DNA from: Wolfiporia cocos
Lineage: Eukaryota > Basidiomycota > Agaricomycetes > Polyporales > Phaeolaceae
Reading direction: 5' to 3'
DNA length: 64,000 bases
NCBI GenBank assembly: GCA_029448655.1
Contig: JACCLO010000012.1
Span: 2,666,001-2,730,000, forward strand
Position 1 is the stretch's first letter; each line of letters starts with the position of its first letter. Of the stretch, positions 22,473 to 34,070 are shown piece by piece. Both the position numbers and the translations under genes were made by a program. Under the pieces are notes generated by a model. It ran no database searches, had not been told where the DNA came from, and saw only the letters and a program-made list of their open reading frames with translations.

Positions 22473-25400
22473 GATACCCGGCAGACACAGACTGGCCACC
22501 GGAGCTCATATCCAACGGTAATACTCAGGAAGAGGAGATGCTAGTGCTTGAGATTCCTGCCACCATCACTCAAGAGCCGGGCTGCGAATTGCGATTGTTC
22601 GCTTCTGTGCTCGCCACAATAATCCATTTTGATACCCTACGATAGATGTTTACTTTGTTCGACATTTATAGGTATTAATGCATTCCCAGCAGTGACAGGC
22701 CATCTCCAACTTTGAAAGCATGCAGATGTCAAGATGTGGGTGTTATCTTGTCACCTATAAATTATCATAATGAAAAGACTGTTGGAATAAACCAGCAGGG
22801 ACATACCACTACAAAGATGCCTTCCTTGACAGATCTGCAGTCGCTCGGACATCCTCATACCCGATCATCCAATGTATCTTTCGCTAATTGGTTGCGAATG
22901 ACGTTCAGTGTCTGCTATCACGCACTACCGTGCATACGATTTATATTGGGCCACTAAACAATATGGAGCCCCCTCGCCCGAGCCTCATACCTGCCTCACG
23001 CCCCCTTGACAGGTATCCTTCAGTTGGAATATGACTAAGCTGGACCTAAATATTAACACAACATTTGGATATGGACTCATTGGACTATTATTCGCAGCGT
23101 TGTATGATTTCTGCTTCCATGAATCTGCTCTAAATCACTTTAAACAGGTTTCATGGATTTGACCTCGCGCAGACCATGTTTTATTTCAGAAATTACAATG
23201 ATGATACGCAAGGGCTGCGCTCATTCGTATGTCTGTGGATCCTAACTACAATGTGGTGAAGCTTACCATCTTGACGCCCTAAGATCATCTTACTGAGGTA
23301 AGAGATATTGACTTTTACTAATATGCTTATACCATGCAATATCGTGGTTACCAGAGCACTAGACACAACAAAAGCAGGTATCTTGACTGTGGTAAAATAT
23401 TTTTCTGAGATCTAGGACTCCGAGTGACTGATACCAGGTCAAGGCTGTGTGGAAAGTGCTTGTCCAAGATCACATGCAAGTCGACATTGTGCTCAACTGC
23501 AATAACTATTTGAGGTATTATGCCAGAAACATGGTCTATTCGTACTGTCAGAGCTGTAATTTTCACTGACAGGTTGATGGCGGTATGTGTTGAGGCTCGT
23601 CTATGGCAAGCTTTCTGTTGATGACACAGTACATAGATGGAGTTCGTGATTACCGTAAGCCGCAAATTACTTATGTGTCATCGTGGTTCATTCTATTTGG
23701 CCAGAATGCGACTGTCCTCGCGTGCCAGGTGTTCGTACCACATTCTGTACCAATCCACGGGAAACATAACCAGTTTCTTTCTCTATAGTACATGGAGAGG
23801 TGGGAATCTATATTTCTGCTGATTATACAGCACGTTCAAATTAATAAGCGAGCATTATGACTAGTGAAATCTTTCATTCAAAATGAAAGGCAGACGATGA
23901 CCACATAGTAATGTCACTGGCAGTGGCCACACTCTTCATGTAGCTTCTGGAATCAAGCCTGAGAAACAACACTGTGTGAACGCAAACGATAATTAGAATC
24001 TATGGGCTACATACGTGGCAAGAAGTGTGTTAATATTGACTACATCTCACTCTCAGTACAGCCCAGATCCGTTAGATAATCCGAGCTCACAGGTACTCAT
24101 GGGTAGGTAAATAATGTAGAAATAGTCTGCAGTGCTTTCACTGTTGATAATGTACTGTTGACAAGATTGATCAGTAAGACATAATCCATGATACTCCCTC
24201 TGGCTGCAGCATACCGCTATAAGCTGAAGAGCTTGTGGAACACTTTGCAGAGATCCCAGTAAGCGGCAATGACTGCGTGTGTGAAGCATATGTAGTCATA
24301 CCACAGGAAGATTCCTCTGTTGATGACAAACAATAGCAGTCTGAAGAGTATACTTCTTGTTCTGTTACGATCCAAGATTCAGAATGTGTGATTACAACAA
24401 GGCGATGATACTTGCGAGTGAATCGTGCCTTTGAAGCCGTGAAGGAATCCAAATCAAGTGCATAGCAATGTAGATATCTGCAACAAGCCTGGATCCGAAT
24501 TGTACGACTCCTAGCTTCCCAGATATCTATTCACATATTTCTTAGTATTCTCCTAGCTAGGATCCCCCCTATAGAACCATGCTCACATCAAAAGTGGATG
24601 CAGCATCCCCAAAGGGTAACTTTCCGTTTCAGACTCTTGCAGTTAGAGAGAATCACTGGGAAGATGACAGCATCTATCAGACTCACGACATAACAATGCC
24701 AACTAGAGTAAACGTGCGTAAGAAGATGCCGCAATGATTAATGTGCATGCGTACCGATTCCTGTAGCTTGAAGGAGCGTAAATGAGCTATGTTTACAGTT
24801 AATGCCCGTACTTACATAAAGCAATCAAGCATACTGTAGTCTAATTGGCACTCCAGTCAGCTCCAAGCTATTTGCAATGGCAGTGTCTCTTACCCCAAAC
24901 ACTGTAAACATTGAGTGCACAGGAGACGATGATGACACTTGTCAATATAGATATCTGTCACCATTGCACTCGAACAAGTACCTTTTATTATAAACTCACA
25001 TCTCCATATTGTATGCACATAGAACCTGCTTCCATTCAGCTACATGAGCCTATATGTCGGTGTATAACGAACCCGTGTGTTAAAGCAGTTGAAATGAGCT
25101 TTGTGCGGTAATTATCAGTTGATCAGTCAAACAAGTGACCGAAGTCAAATACCATGATAACTAGTATTGTGTACACCTGCCAAAAATGTGAATGTGGACT
25201 GGAGTCCCAGAGGAGAAGTGCTTACAACACTGCATAAAACTGATGAGCTTTGTTTAGATCTTGATTCTAGTTGGAATATTACTAACCGCATGTCTATGTT
25301 CTCCTGTATCCTATCTCCATGAAGTGGAAGAACAATACCCCATAGGAGCTATGATGCAAGGCATTTTGAAGTCCATACCATACAGCTAAGCTAACAACCC

Positions 25401-26640
25401 ACGACCACTGTAATTCCAGTTTTCAATGTATCCAGGATCCTAGAAGCGCATTTAGCATAAATCACATATGCGATCTTATTAATTTCAGTCACGTGCACGC
25501 AGCAACTTGATAAAGTGCAAGCTGCTTGATCAATCGCATCTCTCAGTCATGCATCGAGCCACGTACCATAGCTTTGAGTTGCTTTCCATCTGCTGCGTAT
25601 CTGTAGAAATAGAAAATAGTTTGACCAGTTGCTATCCCATTGAAGCTAGATCGTCCAAGATTCAGATGTGTGATTATGCAGCTAAGGCTGATAATACCAA
25701 CAAGGCAGTCAGCAGGACTCCTATGAATAGAGAACTTTGGTCAACAATTGGACTCATTCCTTATCTTCCCATGGATACTTGCACCAGAACGATGAAGGTA
25801 GAAATAGTCATGATACATTCAGCGTGATGAGTATTTACTGAGTCGCCAATGCTGTGCTCAACAGCATCCTGATGAGAATAGCATCCGTATATTTTTGATG
25901 TACATATGACCGCTCAATCAGCACTGATGGGCTGTCATACTCACAGATGCGTGACATCAACCATTACTAATAGTTCAGATGGGTTACAAAAATACCGGTC
26001 CAGTATCAGCAATATGTTGCTTACCCCTCGATCCTAAGTCCTTGGCGTTCTACAGCACTACAGATCAGGCGGTCGCATGGTAGCAGTGGTAGCTTAGTCA
26101 TTCTCCCGAAATATGAGTGACCCGAGATGAGCAGCCTGAACACCATCTACCCTGGAAAGACATCGAAAGTTGCGTAGATTAGATGATAGATGTACGTGCC
26201 ACTGCGTGGTAACGAGTTATTGAGGCAAAGCACAGAGCCTTGGCGTTGATCCATGTTACGTAGAGGAGCCAATACATCGTTTCATGCCTCAACTGTCTGA
26301 CTACAGAGGAGCGGGTTAACGTTATCTGTTAAGATCACGGTTCGAGACGGCAACGTGCGCTATCGAGATATCGATTAGGTCCAAGGTCGAAGCATAAGAT
26401 CAGCTCAAGGAGTATCTAGAAGCATGTTGCGGGGATTGTTCATGCATCCATATCGCCGATCACTCAAGCACAGCATCTAGTAGGTATAGGCTTTGCGGTT
26501 GTCATATCTTACGAAGGTCAATCATGACAGACGTTATCTGACCTCTTACCAGTGACCAATGGTTCGATTATCTCATGATAGGTCTCTAATTAACATCTGC
26601 TTACAAAAATGGCTCGAATCTCGGAGCACCGTGACTCTGA
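22473..26640. other. Long gene-poor stretch
   Basis: No recognisable gene, RNA or complete mobile element. The DNA is AT-leaning with frequent stops. A short motif near 24367 (CCAAGATTCAGA then TGTGTGATTA) recurs near 25650, suggesting decayed duplicated sequence. Frames such as 25507-25827 have no familiar motif. Confidence 0.35.
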
Positions 26641-27110
26641 CATCACCTGTTCATTGAGTGTCTGTACATTTGTAACTAAGGGGATTTGTGTCCTTGATTG
26701 GTGTCTGGGTGCTGTTCTGCGCGATACGGATGTTGGGATGAAAGCGGCATCCGCTTGTTATTTCACCTGCCATCCCGCACGCTGACATCATCCTTTCCGC
26801 TGACATCGCCCCCTCCCTCGCCCCACCGTTACTGGTCGCCATGTCCCATGTAATAATCATCCACCGTGGCACCCATCCTAATTAGATACAAAATTGTGGC
26901 GAAGCCACAGGTAATTAAGCTAGTACCATTAATGTCAGGGACGCATCAACATCAAGAAGACCCCTTATCGCGTGGGCTGAACCTCGCGCATTAGGGAGAG
27001 GCTTGCCGTTGGAACGCTTACTCCGGAAAAGCAGGAGCAAGTGCTGCAGCACACGATGCGTCTTTCTTTCCTGAGGAGCAGCGGGGCTTGATTTTCTAGT
27101 AAAAGAGAGT
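26641..27110. other. Intergenic region left of tRNA-Ala
   Basis: Frames at 26651-26872 and 26915-27229 are on the minus strand and unrecognised; the latter runs through the tRNA and is discarded. Confidence 0.35.
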
Positions 27111-27114
27111 AAAA

Positions 27115-27206
27115 TGGACATGTCCGGGATCGAACCGGACCCCTCTCGCAAGCTTAAGTAAGCACTAATGCTAAGCGAGCGTGATAACCAACTACACCAC
27201 ATGCCC
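27115..27206 (-). tRNA. tRNA-Ala (AGC) with an 18-nt intron
   Basis: Read on the minus strand, the acceptor stem GGGCATG pairs with CATGTCC and includes a G3-U70 pair, the classic alanine identity element, with discriminator A. The A box lies in TGGTGTAGTTGG and the B box is GGTTCGATCCC. The anticodon stem CTCGC/GCGAG encloses TT-AGC-A, then an 18-nt intron in the canonical position after base 37, then T. A TTTT run follows directly (27111-27114 on the plus strand), a Pol III terminator. Mature length is 74 nt. Confidence 0.92.
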
Positions 27207-27305
27207 TTGTGTGCGAGAATCCAACTCAAATACTAACAGGATTTCCCTGGCACGTATCGCACGAATCAATACCTTCTCCAAGTCATTGCGACACAACTCG
27301 CACGT

Positions 27306-29374
27306 CTACCCGCTCACGCCGTCCACGAGGGGCACGGCGGTGCGCACGCCAACCTCTGCCCACCACCGCTCTGCCTCCTCGTCCGCGTCGTACCCAAACT
27401 GCGCGCCCGTCTTGCGCTTGTCCGCCCACTGGTTTGGGTTCCCCTCCGTGCTCTCCTCCTCCTCACCCTCCTCGCCATCTGTCTCTAATGTGTGTGCCGT
27501 GCCGTTCGTGCCATCTGCACCGTTCACACCGTTCACACCGTTCGTCCCTCCGCTCACGCCATTCGCCTCTGCGTGACTCTTCCCATTCACGCTCTTCCCA
27601 TTCACGCCCTCCACGCCATCCGGCCCGCTCCCCTCCCCCATCCGCGCACGCGCCTCCGCCCGCGCGCGCTCGACCGCCTTGAGCTCGCCGACCGCCGCGC
27701 GCCGCATCCCCGCGTCGCGCGCCTCCTGCTCCGGCCCGTCGGGCAGGTGGAACAGCCGCTGGTTCAGCCGCGACGACGCCTGCGTGTCCGACGCGCGCGC
27801 GTGCCGGAGCTGCTCGTACGCGCGCAGGAGGTGCGGGATCTGCGCGCGTGCGGAGACGTGGCTGAAGAGCCGCCCGAGCACCGCCGCGTCCTCGAACGCC
27901 ATCGCGGCGCCTTGGGCGCGGTAGGGCTGCGTGTGGGGGTTAGTGGTGGGTGAGGAGAAGGGAGGGAGGGAGGGACGTACGAGCATTGGGTGGCACGCGT
28001 CGCCGAGGAGCGCGACGCGCCCCGCGGGGTGCACCCATGTCGGGAGCGGCTTGCGGTCCATGAGGCGCCACTTGAGCGTGGACTCGACGAAGGTCATCAG
28101 CTTGCGCACGCTGCATGGCCGGTCGGTGGCGTGAGTTTGATGACGGCCGGTCGCCCATGACGATCATCCAACGCATCCCGTTCCCGCATCCCACCGAATG
28201 ACAAACGAAACAGACGACGAGCGCATGTCAGCCCGCGTACGCCGAGGAAGAAGGAAAGGGAAGGACGCACCGCGGCTCGAAATCCGCGTACTGCGCGCGC
28301 ATGGTGTCTGCAGAGCCCTCTGCCGTCCAGGACTCGACTGAGCCGTCGTCCGGGTGCGCGAGCACAAGGTTGTAAAGCTCGCGGTTACGCTGTGCGCGCA
28401 GACCGTATGTGCGTCCAAGAATACACAGTCCGCCGCCCATCGGTCATCAGGACGGTCCGCCAGGACCGAAGACGCATCAAGGGCAGAGCCAAGGAGCAGC
28501 CGTGCCAAAGTCGAAGCCGGGTCCAAGGTCGAAGTCGAGTCGCGCCAGCTCAGCGCACGGGTACGGGCAAGGGAACGAGGGGAGAGGGACGCACGATGCA
28601 GTACCCGACGACGTGCCGCTGGGGCCCCATCCAGACGGTCATCTCGGGGTGCTCGACGAGCCCGCGAAGGTCGGGGTCGGCGAGCAGATGCTCGGCGGGG
28701 ATGAGCGCGCGGTACACCGCGTCGCCCGTGGCAGTCGCGGGGTTCGTCTGGCCTGCGGGCGGTCAGTCCTGGGGGGCCGCGGAGCGGAGCGGAAGGGGAG
28801 ACGCACCGAGGACGAAGCGCTGCACGGTGCTCTTGACGCCGTCCGCGCCGACGACGACGTCCGCGCGGAGGACCTCGCCCGACGCGAGCGTCACGCTCGG
28901 CGCGGCGGGGTCGACGTCGACGACGGCCGCGCCAAGGCGCAGCTCGACGCGCGGCGCGGCGAGGTCGTACAGCATCCGGTGGAGGTCCGCGCGATGGACG
29001 TTATAGTACGGGTCGCCCCACTCTCCGGGCGCGGCGTCGGGCGCGTCTGCGCCGAGGAAGCCGCTCGCGAAGCGGCCGAGGCGCGTGTACCCGACGCGCT
29101 CGCCGGTGCTGTACCGGCGGAGGACGATCGCGGCGGGTTCTACGGCGGAGGCGGCGAGCGCGGCGGCGAGGCCCCAGCGCGCGAAAAGGCGCGCGACGTT
29201 CGGCGAGACCTGGATGCCCGCGCCGACCTCGCCGAGCGCGCGCGCGGACTCGACGAGCGTGACGCGGTGGCCCGCGGCGGAGAGGGTGTGCGCGGCGGCG
29301 AGCCCGCCGAGGCCGCAGCCGACGACGAGGATGTGCAGCGGGAGCGGGGCTGGCGCGGGCGGGGGAGGGGCCAT
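27306..29374 (-). CDS. FAD-dependent monooxygenase (salicylate hydroxylase-like)
   Basis: Exons 29374-28807, 28752-28595, 28389-28271, 28110-27981 and 27926-27306 give 1,596 nt, 531 residues. The N-terminus has the Rossmann FAD motif VVGCGLGGLAAAHTL (residues about 18-32) followed by the acidic VTLVESA. Mid-protein has VVVGADGVKSTVQR, the DG motif that contacts FAD and NAD(P)H. Later comes GRVALLGDACHPM, the GD motif. This set defines group A flavoprotein hydroxylases, which use NAD(P)H and O2 to hydroxylate aromatic substrates. The substrate cannot be read from sequence. The C-terminus has a repetitive NGV/NGT-rich then Glu-rich insert at about residues 425-475 before a final conserved-looking block. 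Coding GC is far higher than in the surroundings. The second intron (28390-28594) is unusually long and its ends are the least certain. It is probably cytosolic, with no signal peptide. Confidence 0.87.
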
Positions 29375-29952
29375 GGCGGAGAGTCGGAGGGCTCGAGGGC
29401 GTGCAGCGGTGGGATATATGGCGGGGTAATAGGTTGGTGCGACCCGCTGATCCTGGCGGGATATTGTTGACGAAGGGGCTATCCCGAGAGTGGCATCGAC
29501 ACGGCGTGATGCCGGGGTCGGAGGTGCAGCGGCGTTGCGCATGATCAGCACCCACGGATGAGGATAGCTTATGTAGTGTGAGAGCGGCGAGTGGCACGGC
29601 GCCTCGTCTATCTCCACCCGTTAATACGGACGCGGGCGCGGGGGATCGCTATGCATCTCACCTCCCGCGACGGTGGCGCGTGCGCATCTGTTTCCGAAAT
29701 GACCTTGCCCGTGCAACAGCTCGTAACCGCCCACAAGGGAGTGGATAACATCAAGATGGACATGCTCGGTTCTGTATGGGATCCCATCTCAGATGCAGCG
29801 TGGCGTCAAATGCATCCAGTGATATCGATTGTGGGAGGAGGAGAAGCAACTGATCCAGTCGCCACTGGGGGATTTAAGAATAACGTCACTGCATTCGAAG
29901 CGAGATAAAGTTAAACCTTCACTTGCATGGAACAAAGTGAGTAGTTATATAA

Positions 29953-30286
29953 TGAACACTACATGTACGTTAGGATCGCTGATGGCAGCTGTTGGCCAAC
30001 GGCCGCGTCGATCAAGATACATCTCGCTTGCCGCGCGCCCGATGTTAATGACGTATGACCGCCACCTGAGGACGGATTCGAGCTGCTCATCTCTGAGCGC
30101 GGGTTCATTTATATAAGCGAGAACACTACATGCATATGTACGTTAGGATCGCTGATGGCAGCTGTTGGCCAACGGCTGCGTCGATCAAGATACATCTCGC
30201 TTGCCGCGCGCCCGATGTCAATGACGTAGGACCGCCACCTGAGGACAGATTCGAGCTGCTCATCTCTGAGCACGGATTCATGCGAT
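29953..30286 (+). repeat. Tandem duplication of a 167-bp unit
   Basis: The segment starting GAACACTACATG near 29953 is repeated from about 30119 with few differences, mainly an ATGCAT insertion near the start and scattered substitutions. No gene lies in it. Confidence 0.75.
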
Positions 30287-30381
30287 CATGATCCAAGGAT
30301 AGTATTCTTTATATCCCGACCGCAGGTCGCTGGTTGTAGTCGCGACTCCAGAAAGCCTGTATGCAGCTCCATACGTTACCA

Positions 30382-31110
30382 TCAAGTCCACATGCCTGCA
30401 TCTCCCTCGGGCGAGATCCTTTCGCCACACCTCGAATCAACATGAGTTCGCTGCGATGGTTTGCAAAAGGAATTTGCCCCGAAAATACCTACGCAACGAG
30501 CTCGTGGACGGAAGCCACTGGAAAAGGGCGTAATCCAACATACCTCCCACATGAGCAGTCTAAGTGAGTAGACATCGCTTTCTTTCCTAAAGGTAACTGT
30601 GTCGGTGGCGTTCACGAGCAGCAGCTTCATTCGTGAGGTGCCAAAGCCAGCGATGTGTGCATTCCTGTCCTCATCGATGAGGATATTGTGCTGATAAAGC
30701 GTGACCACCTTCACAGATTCCAAGCTTCGATGGAGCTTACGCCTTCCAAGCCACCCCGAACGATTTCTTGTGAGTGTAAATATACAATGCCGTGTACGAT
30801 GTCCCTGATCTAGATCAAGCGATCAGCTATGTATGCAAGCAGGTCCTGACTGACAGACGCACTATCATGAACCTAGCATCCTTATTGAAGCGACTTTGAT
30901 CTTTCACATACTTGCTGAAGCTACCGTTGGACATATAGGGCGACACCAGGCAAGGCATTGGACAGTACCTATATACCCCCAGGAAAGGCAAAATGCACGG
31001 GTGGTCAAGATGTCTCCATGTGATAGCTTCCTTTATGAGCGCCTGTGGCGTTTGAAATATATCAGAATCATCAATCGCGATACTGAAGAGACGAATGTTT
31101 GAAAGCTCAC
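30382..31110 (-). pseudogene. Decayed protein kinase (tyrosine-kinase-like) gene
   Basis: Pieces in different frames read in kinase order from right to left. First is EAITWRHLDHPCILPFLGV with VSPYMSNGSFSKYV (alphaC to hinge region). Then a disrupted HRD region ends in HNILIDEDRN. A DFG-like IAGFGTS follows, with G in place of D. Last is KESDVYSLRLLMWEV (subdomain IX). Stops and frame changes separate them, the catalytic-loop HGDL motif is lost, and the metal-binding DFG aspartate is replaced, so no active kinase can be made. Such TKL-like kinases are abundant in Agaricomycetes. Confidence 0.7.
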
Positions 31111-32384
31111 GCCCAGATCCAAACCCGTCATTGTTGGCAATTTGTTGGATGGCTATGGTTTCTCCGCGGAATGTGCCTCTGTAAACTGACGCACACCCGT
31201 TGTGGGCAAAGGAGTGCTCCTCCCTCTGAATCCAGAAGGTACGAACACGGGAGTGTCCGTTCTCTAGTACACAGAGTTTTCAACAATGAGAGTCCACGTT
31301 GGTACAGTTTTAAGCTCGTTTAAAACAAGTCTAAGAGCGCCTGTATGAAGATATATCACTGGAACTATCGACTCTCTCTCAATCGAGCAGAATATAGAGC
31401 GTTGATACAATATCTAGTATCGATGTCGTCCGACTGCTTTAGGAACTAAAATACCGCTTGTGTTGATAGCAGGGTCTCCATGATACTTGGTGGATTCTGC
31501 GGCGACGCCCTCAGAGACAGCATGGGGATCTTGATAGCCTGCGATGCATAATAAGGATAACGAAGTGAGGCTGCATGTCAGCTGAGGACATACTGCGTTT
31601 AAGGAAAGAACAAATGTTGTTGAAAGTGGTGGTGATAGGCCACGGTTTACTACATCAGCATGCAATACAGTTCGCTGTGGCACTTCTAGCTAACATTCCT
31701 TATGAACGGCCACAACAAAAACGTTGACGCGAATCGAAAACTGCGATTTGACGTTGTTGATCGTCTGCGACGTGCGGTGCTCTGGTCGTGTGATATGTCT
31801 TTCTTCAGCAATGTAATCTGAGGAGACATACCAATGGTCCTATGAGAACCAAGCATAGCAGTCAAAGGCACAGAAATAGCTTGCGATGCGTTTATTGATC
31901 GATCGCCTTCACTTGATGTGCCCTTGGCATGTATTTCCAGCAAGAGATTCGTGGAAAAGTCTGGAATGCCTCTGAATCTTGGATGATCAATCAACGTGAA
32001 CCAAAGTGAGGCAATTGCGTACAGAAGAATTGGCTCAGATGCTTTTGATAGATCACGATGCTACAGAAACGATTTTTTGGAGGCGCTCTGGACATGAGAC
32101 ACGACTTCTCACGATTGCGTGGGGACATTTTGGTGCGAGTGTACTCCTGATATCAATGGATTGATCAAAGAACACTGATACAGATAGAAACTCGCTACCA
32201 GTGATTAGGAACCAAGTGTTGAATTAGCGCACGTCGCCGCCGGTTTCGGGGCGCGATCGGCGGTACCTGGCGCAATCGATGGGACGGCGGTGGTCCGTGC
32301 GAGAGGGGCAGTTTAGTATTTAAGCGGCGAGAGGCGGTGTACGTACCTTAGCCGTTTGTACTCAACGTACCGGAATCTGGTCAC
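31111..32384. other. No gene recognised
   Basis: Short minus-strand frames at 31414-31683 and 31686-31994 could be further decayed kinase-gene sequence but show no motif. The right end is the target of MITE A2. Confidence 0.35.
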
Positions 32385-33000
32385 TAGTGATGTGCAAAGC
32401 ACGGCTCGGCTCAAAGCCCGGGGCTTGGGCCCGGCTTTGAAGGGCTCGGGCTCAGCGGAATGTCAAGCCGGGCCCTCCTTGACGGCTCAGGCCGGCTTGG
32501 GCCCGGCTCAGGCTCAGGCCGGGGCTTATGGGTAATCATGTAGGACCTCGAGATTATTGGGTTGTGCAGTTCAAATGACAGCACAACGTATTCAGAATGC
32601 TTATATGTCTACTATTTGTTGTTATTCTGATCTACAAGTGTTTTTACAGCTGCTTATGATGTTGACCGAAAATCCAGATCTCGATCACAACCCCGATCGC
32701 AACAGTAGTCACAACATTCCGCACCGTGTTAGCAGATCACAAGTCATTGTAATGGCTGTTGAGATCATATAAGGTGAATTGATGCAAAATCTTCAACTAA
32801 AGGGCCCATTTTCGCTAATTCTAACATCACCACAGCTGCGCGTCTAAAGCCGCCGGCTCAGGGCTCGGCTATGGCCGGCTCACGATCCAAGCCGGGCCCT
32901 GAGCCGTCTTAAGCCGCCCCCCCAGGCTCGGCTCGGCCCGGCTTAAGTCGGCTCGGCCAGGCCCGGCTCACAGCTTTGAGCCGTGCTTTGCACATCACTA
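32385..33000. mobile_element. hAT-type MITE family A, copy 2
   Basis: 616 bp, the same length as copy 1, with ends TAGTGATGTGCAAAGC and GCTTTGCACATCACTA. It is flanked by a perfect 8-bp duplication CTGGTCAC (32377-32384, 33001-33008). Closely similar to copy 1 throughout, including the 71-codon frame in the centre, which is shared but not considered a gene. Confidence 0.85.
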
Positions 33001-33030
33001 CTGGTCACTGCGAATTAACGTGCGTGCGAG

Positions 33031-33317
33031 TAGTGTTGTGAGGTCCGGTCTCAAGGACCGCTAAAGACCAAGGACCGGACCAGGACCGGACTGACTAGGA
33101 CCGATTCAACGGTCCGGTCCAGTCCTGGTCCTGACACGGTCCTGGTCCCGGTCCTTCTGAGTGGTCAGATTTTGCAGGACCGGTAAGGACCGGTCTGGAC
33201 CGGTCCCGGACCGGTCCCAAATTTATCGTAGAATAGCCACTTATAATGTGGTTACTCCAAGGTAGGGAACCATGACTGACCAATTTACAATAAAACCAAA
33301 GTATTTAAGACCCCCTA
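33031..33317. mobile_element. hAT-type MITE family C, left fragment
   Basis: Starts TAGTGTTGTGAGGTCC and matches the first ~290 bp of the complete copy at 60785-61795. It then stops abruptly where the Gypsy-1 LTR begins. It is full of GGTCC/GGACC motifs. The right part and the matching 8-bp duplication are missing. Confidence 0.75.
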
Positions 33318-34024
33318 TGTTACGGTTATTTTGATTCTTCGAATATCGACAGAACTCACCACTAGGCGAATACGATACAGGGACTTGTTGTGCAACCAAC
33401 TCCCCTGGCCACTCGTGATCTTACTGGGCGCATCCCCAGTTGTACTAGTCCGTAGGGCTCGTTTCATCTTTGGCAGATCCAACCCTGCCACCGTTTCACG
33501 TTCATCGTTTATTAGCTGATAGATGGCGTTCAACCGCCATCATCCCTATCCATCGTCTCAGATATATCACTCCATACTTATCAAACGTTTGGGACTATAG
33601 CGTAGATAGTATCGGTGGCATCTGGGACAGACTTGACCCCTGAAACCTAGCGTAGTATAAAACGCATGTATTTACCGTCAAGGCTCTTCAGCTCGACCTT
33701 GTTGTACAAACAAGAAGTCTTATACTCGTTCTCAAACGTAGGAAACTACGCTCAGTATTTCTCACTTGAGCAACCGAACGACTAAGTCCTCGAAGTGCAC
33801 ACTGACTTCTAGGACTTAGGCGAGTCTTATATTCTATTCGACTCGTACCTGAACAGATTATATCCTCTAACGCGTATTGGATATTAACCGATCTCCTAAG
33901 GACTTCACTTAGGACCCGAAGGCATCTAACGAGTATTTGCCTTGCACACGGCGACGTGCCTACGTGCAGAAGAACGATCTATATTCGCGGTTCAAATATA
34001 CGAACGGGTATTCGACCCGTAACA
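33318..34024 (+). repeat. Gypsy-1 5' LTR
   Basis: TGTTACGG to CCCGTAACA. It contains a TATA-like GTATAAAA followed about 35 bp later by AGCTCGACCTT, the predicted transcript start. The sequence just after the LTR (AAGGTCGAGCT) is complementary to that start. Confidence 0.85.
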
Positions 34025-34070
34025 GAAGGTCGAGCTTATCACAACCTCACCTACCACGGTGTAAGGGCAC

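Noticed and set aside
22473..26640. Several 60-100 codon frames as genes
   Set aside because: No motifs, starts or splice logic; frequency fits chance in AT-leaning DNA.
28409..29470. 353-codon plus-strand frame opposite the monooxygenase
   Set aside because: Antisense shadow of a very GC-rich gene; the minus strand carries the FAD motifs and consistent splice sites.
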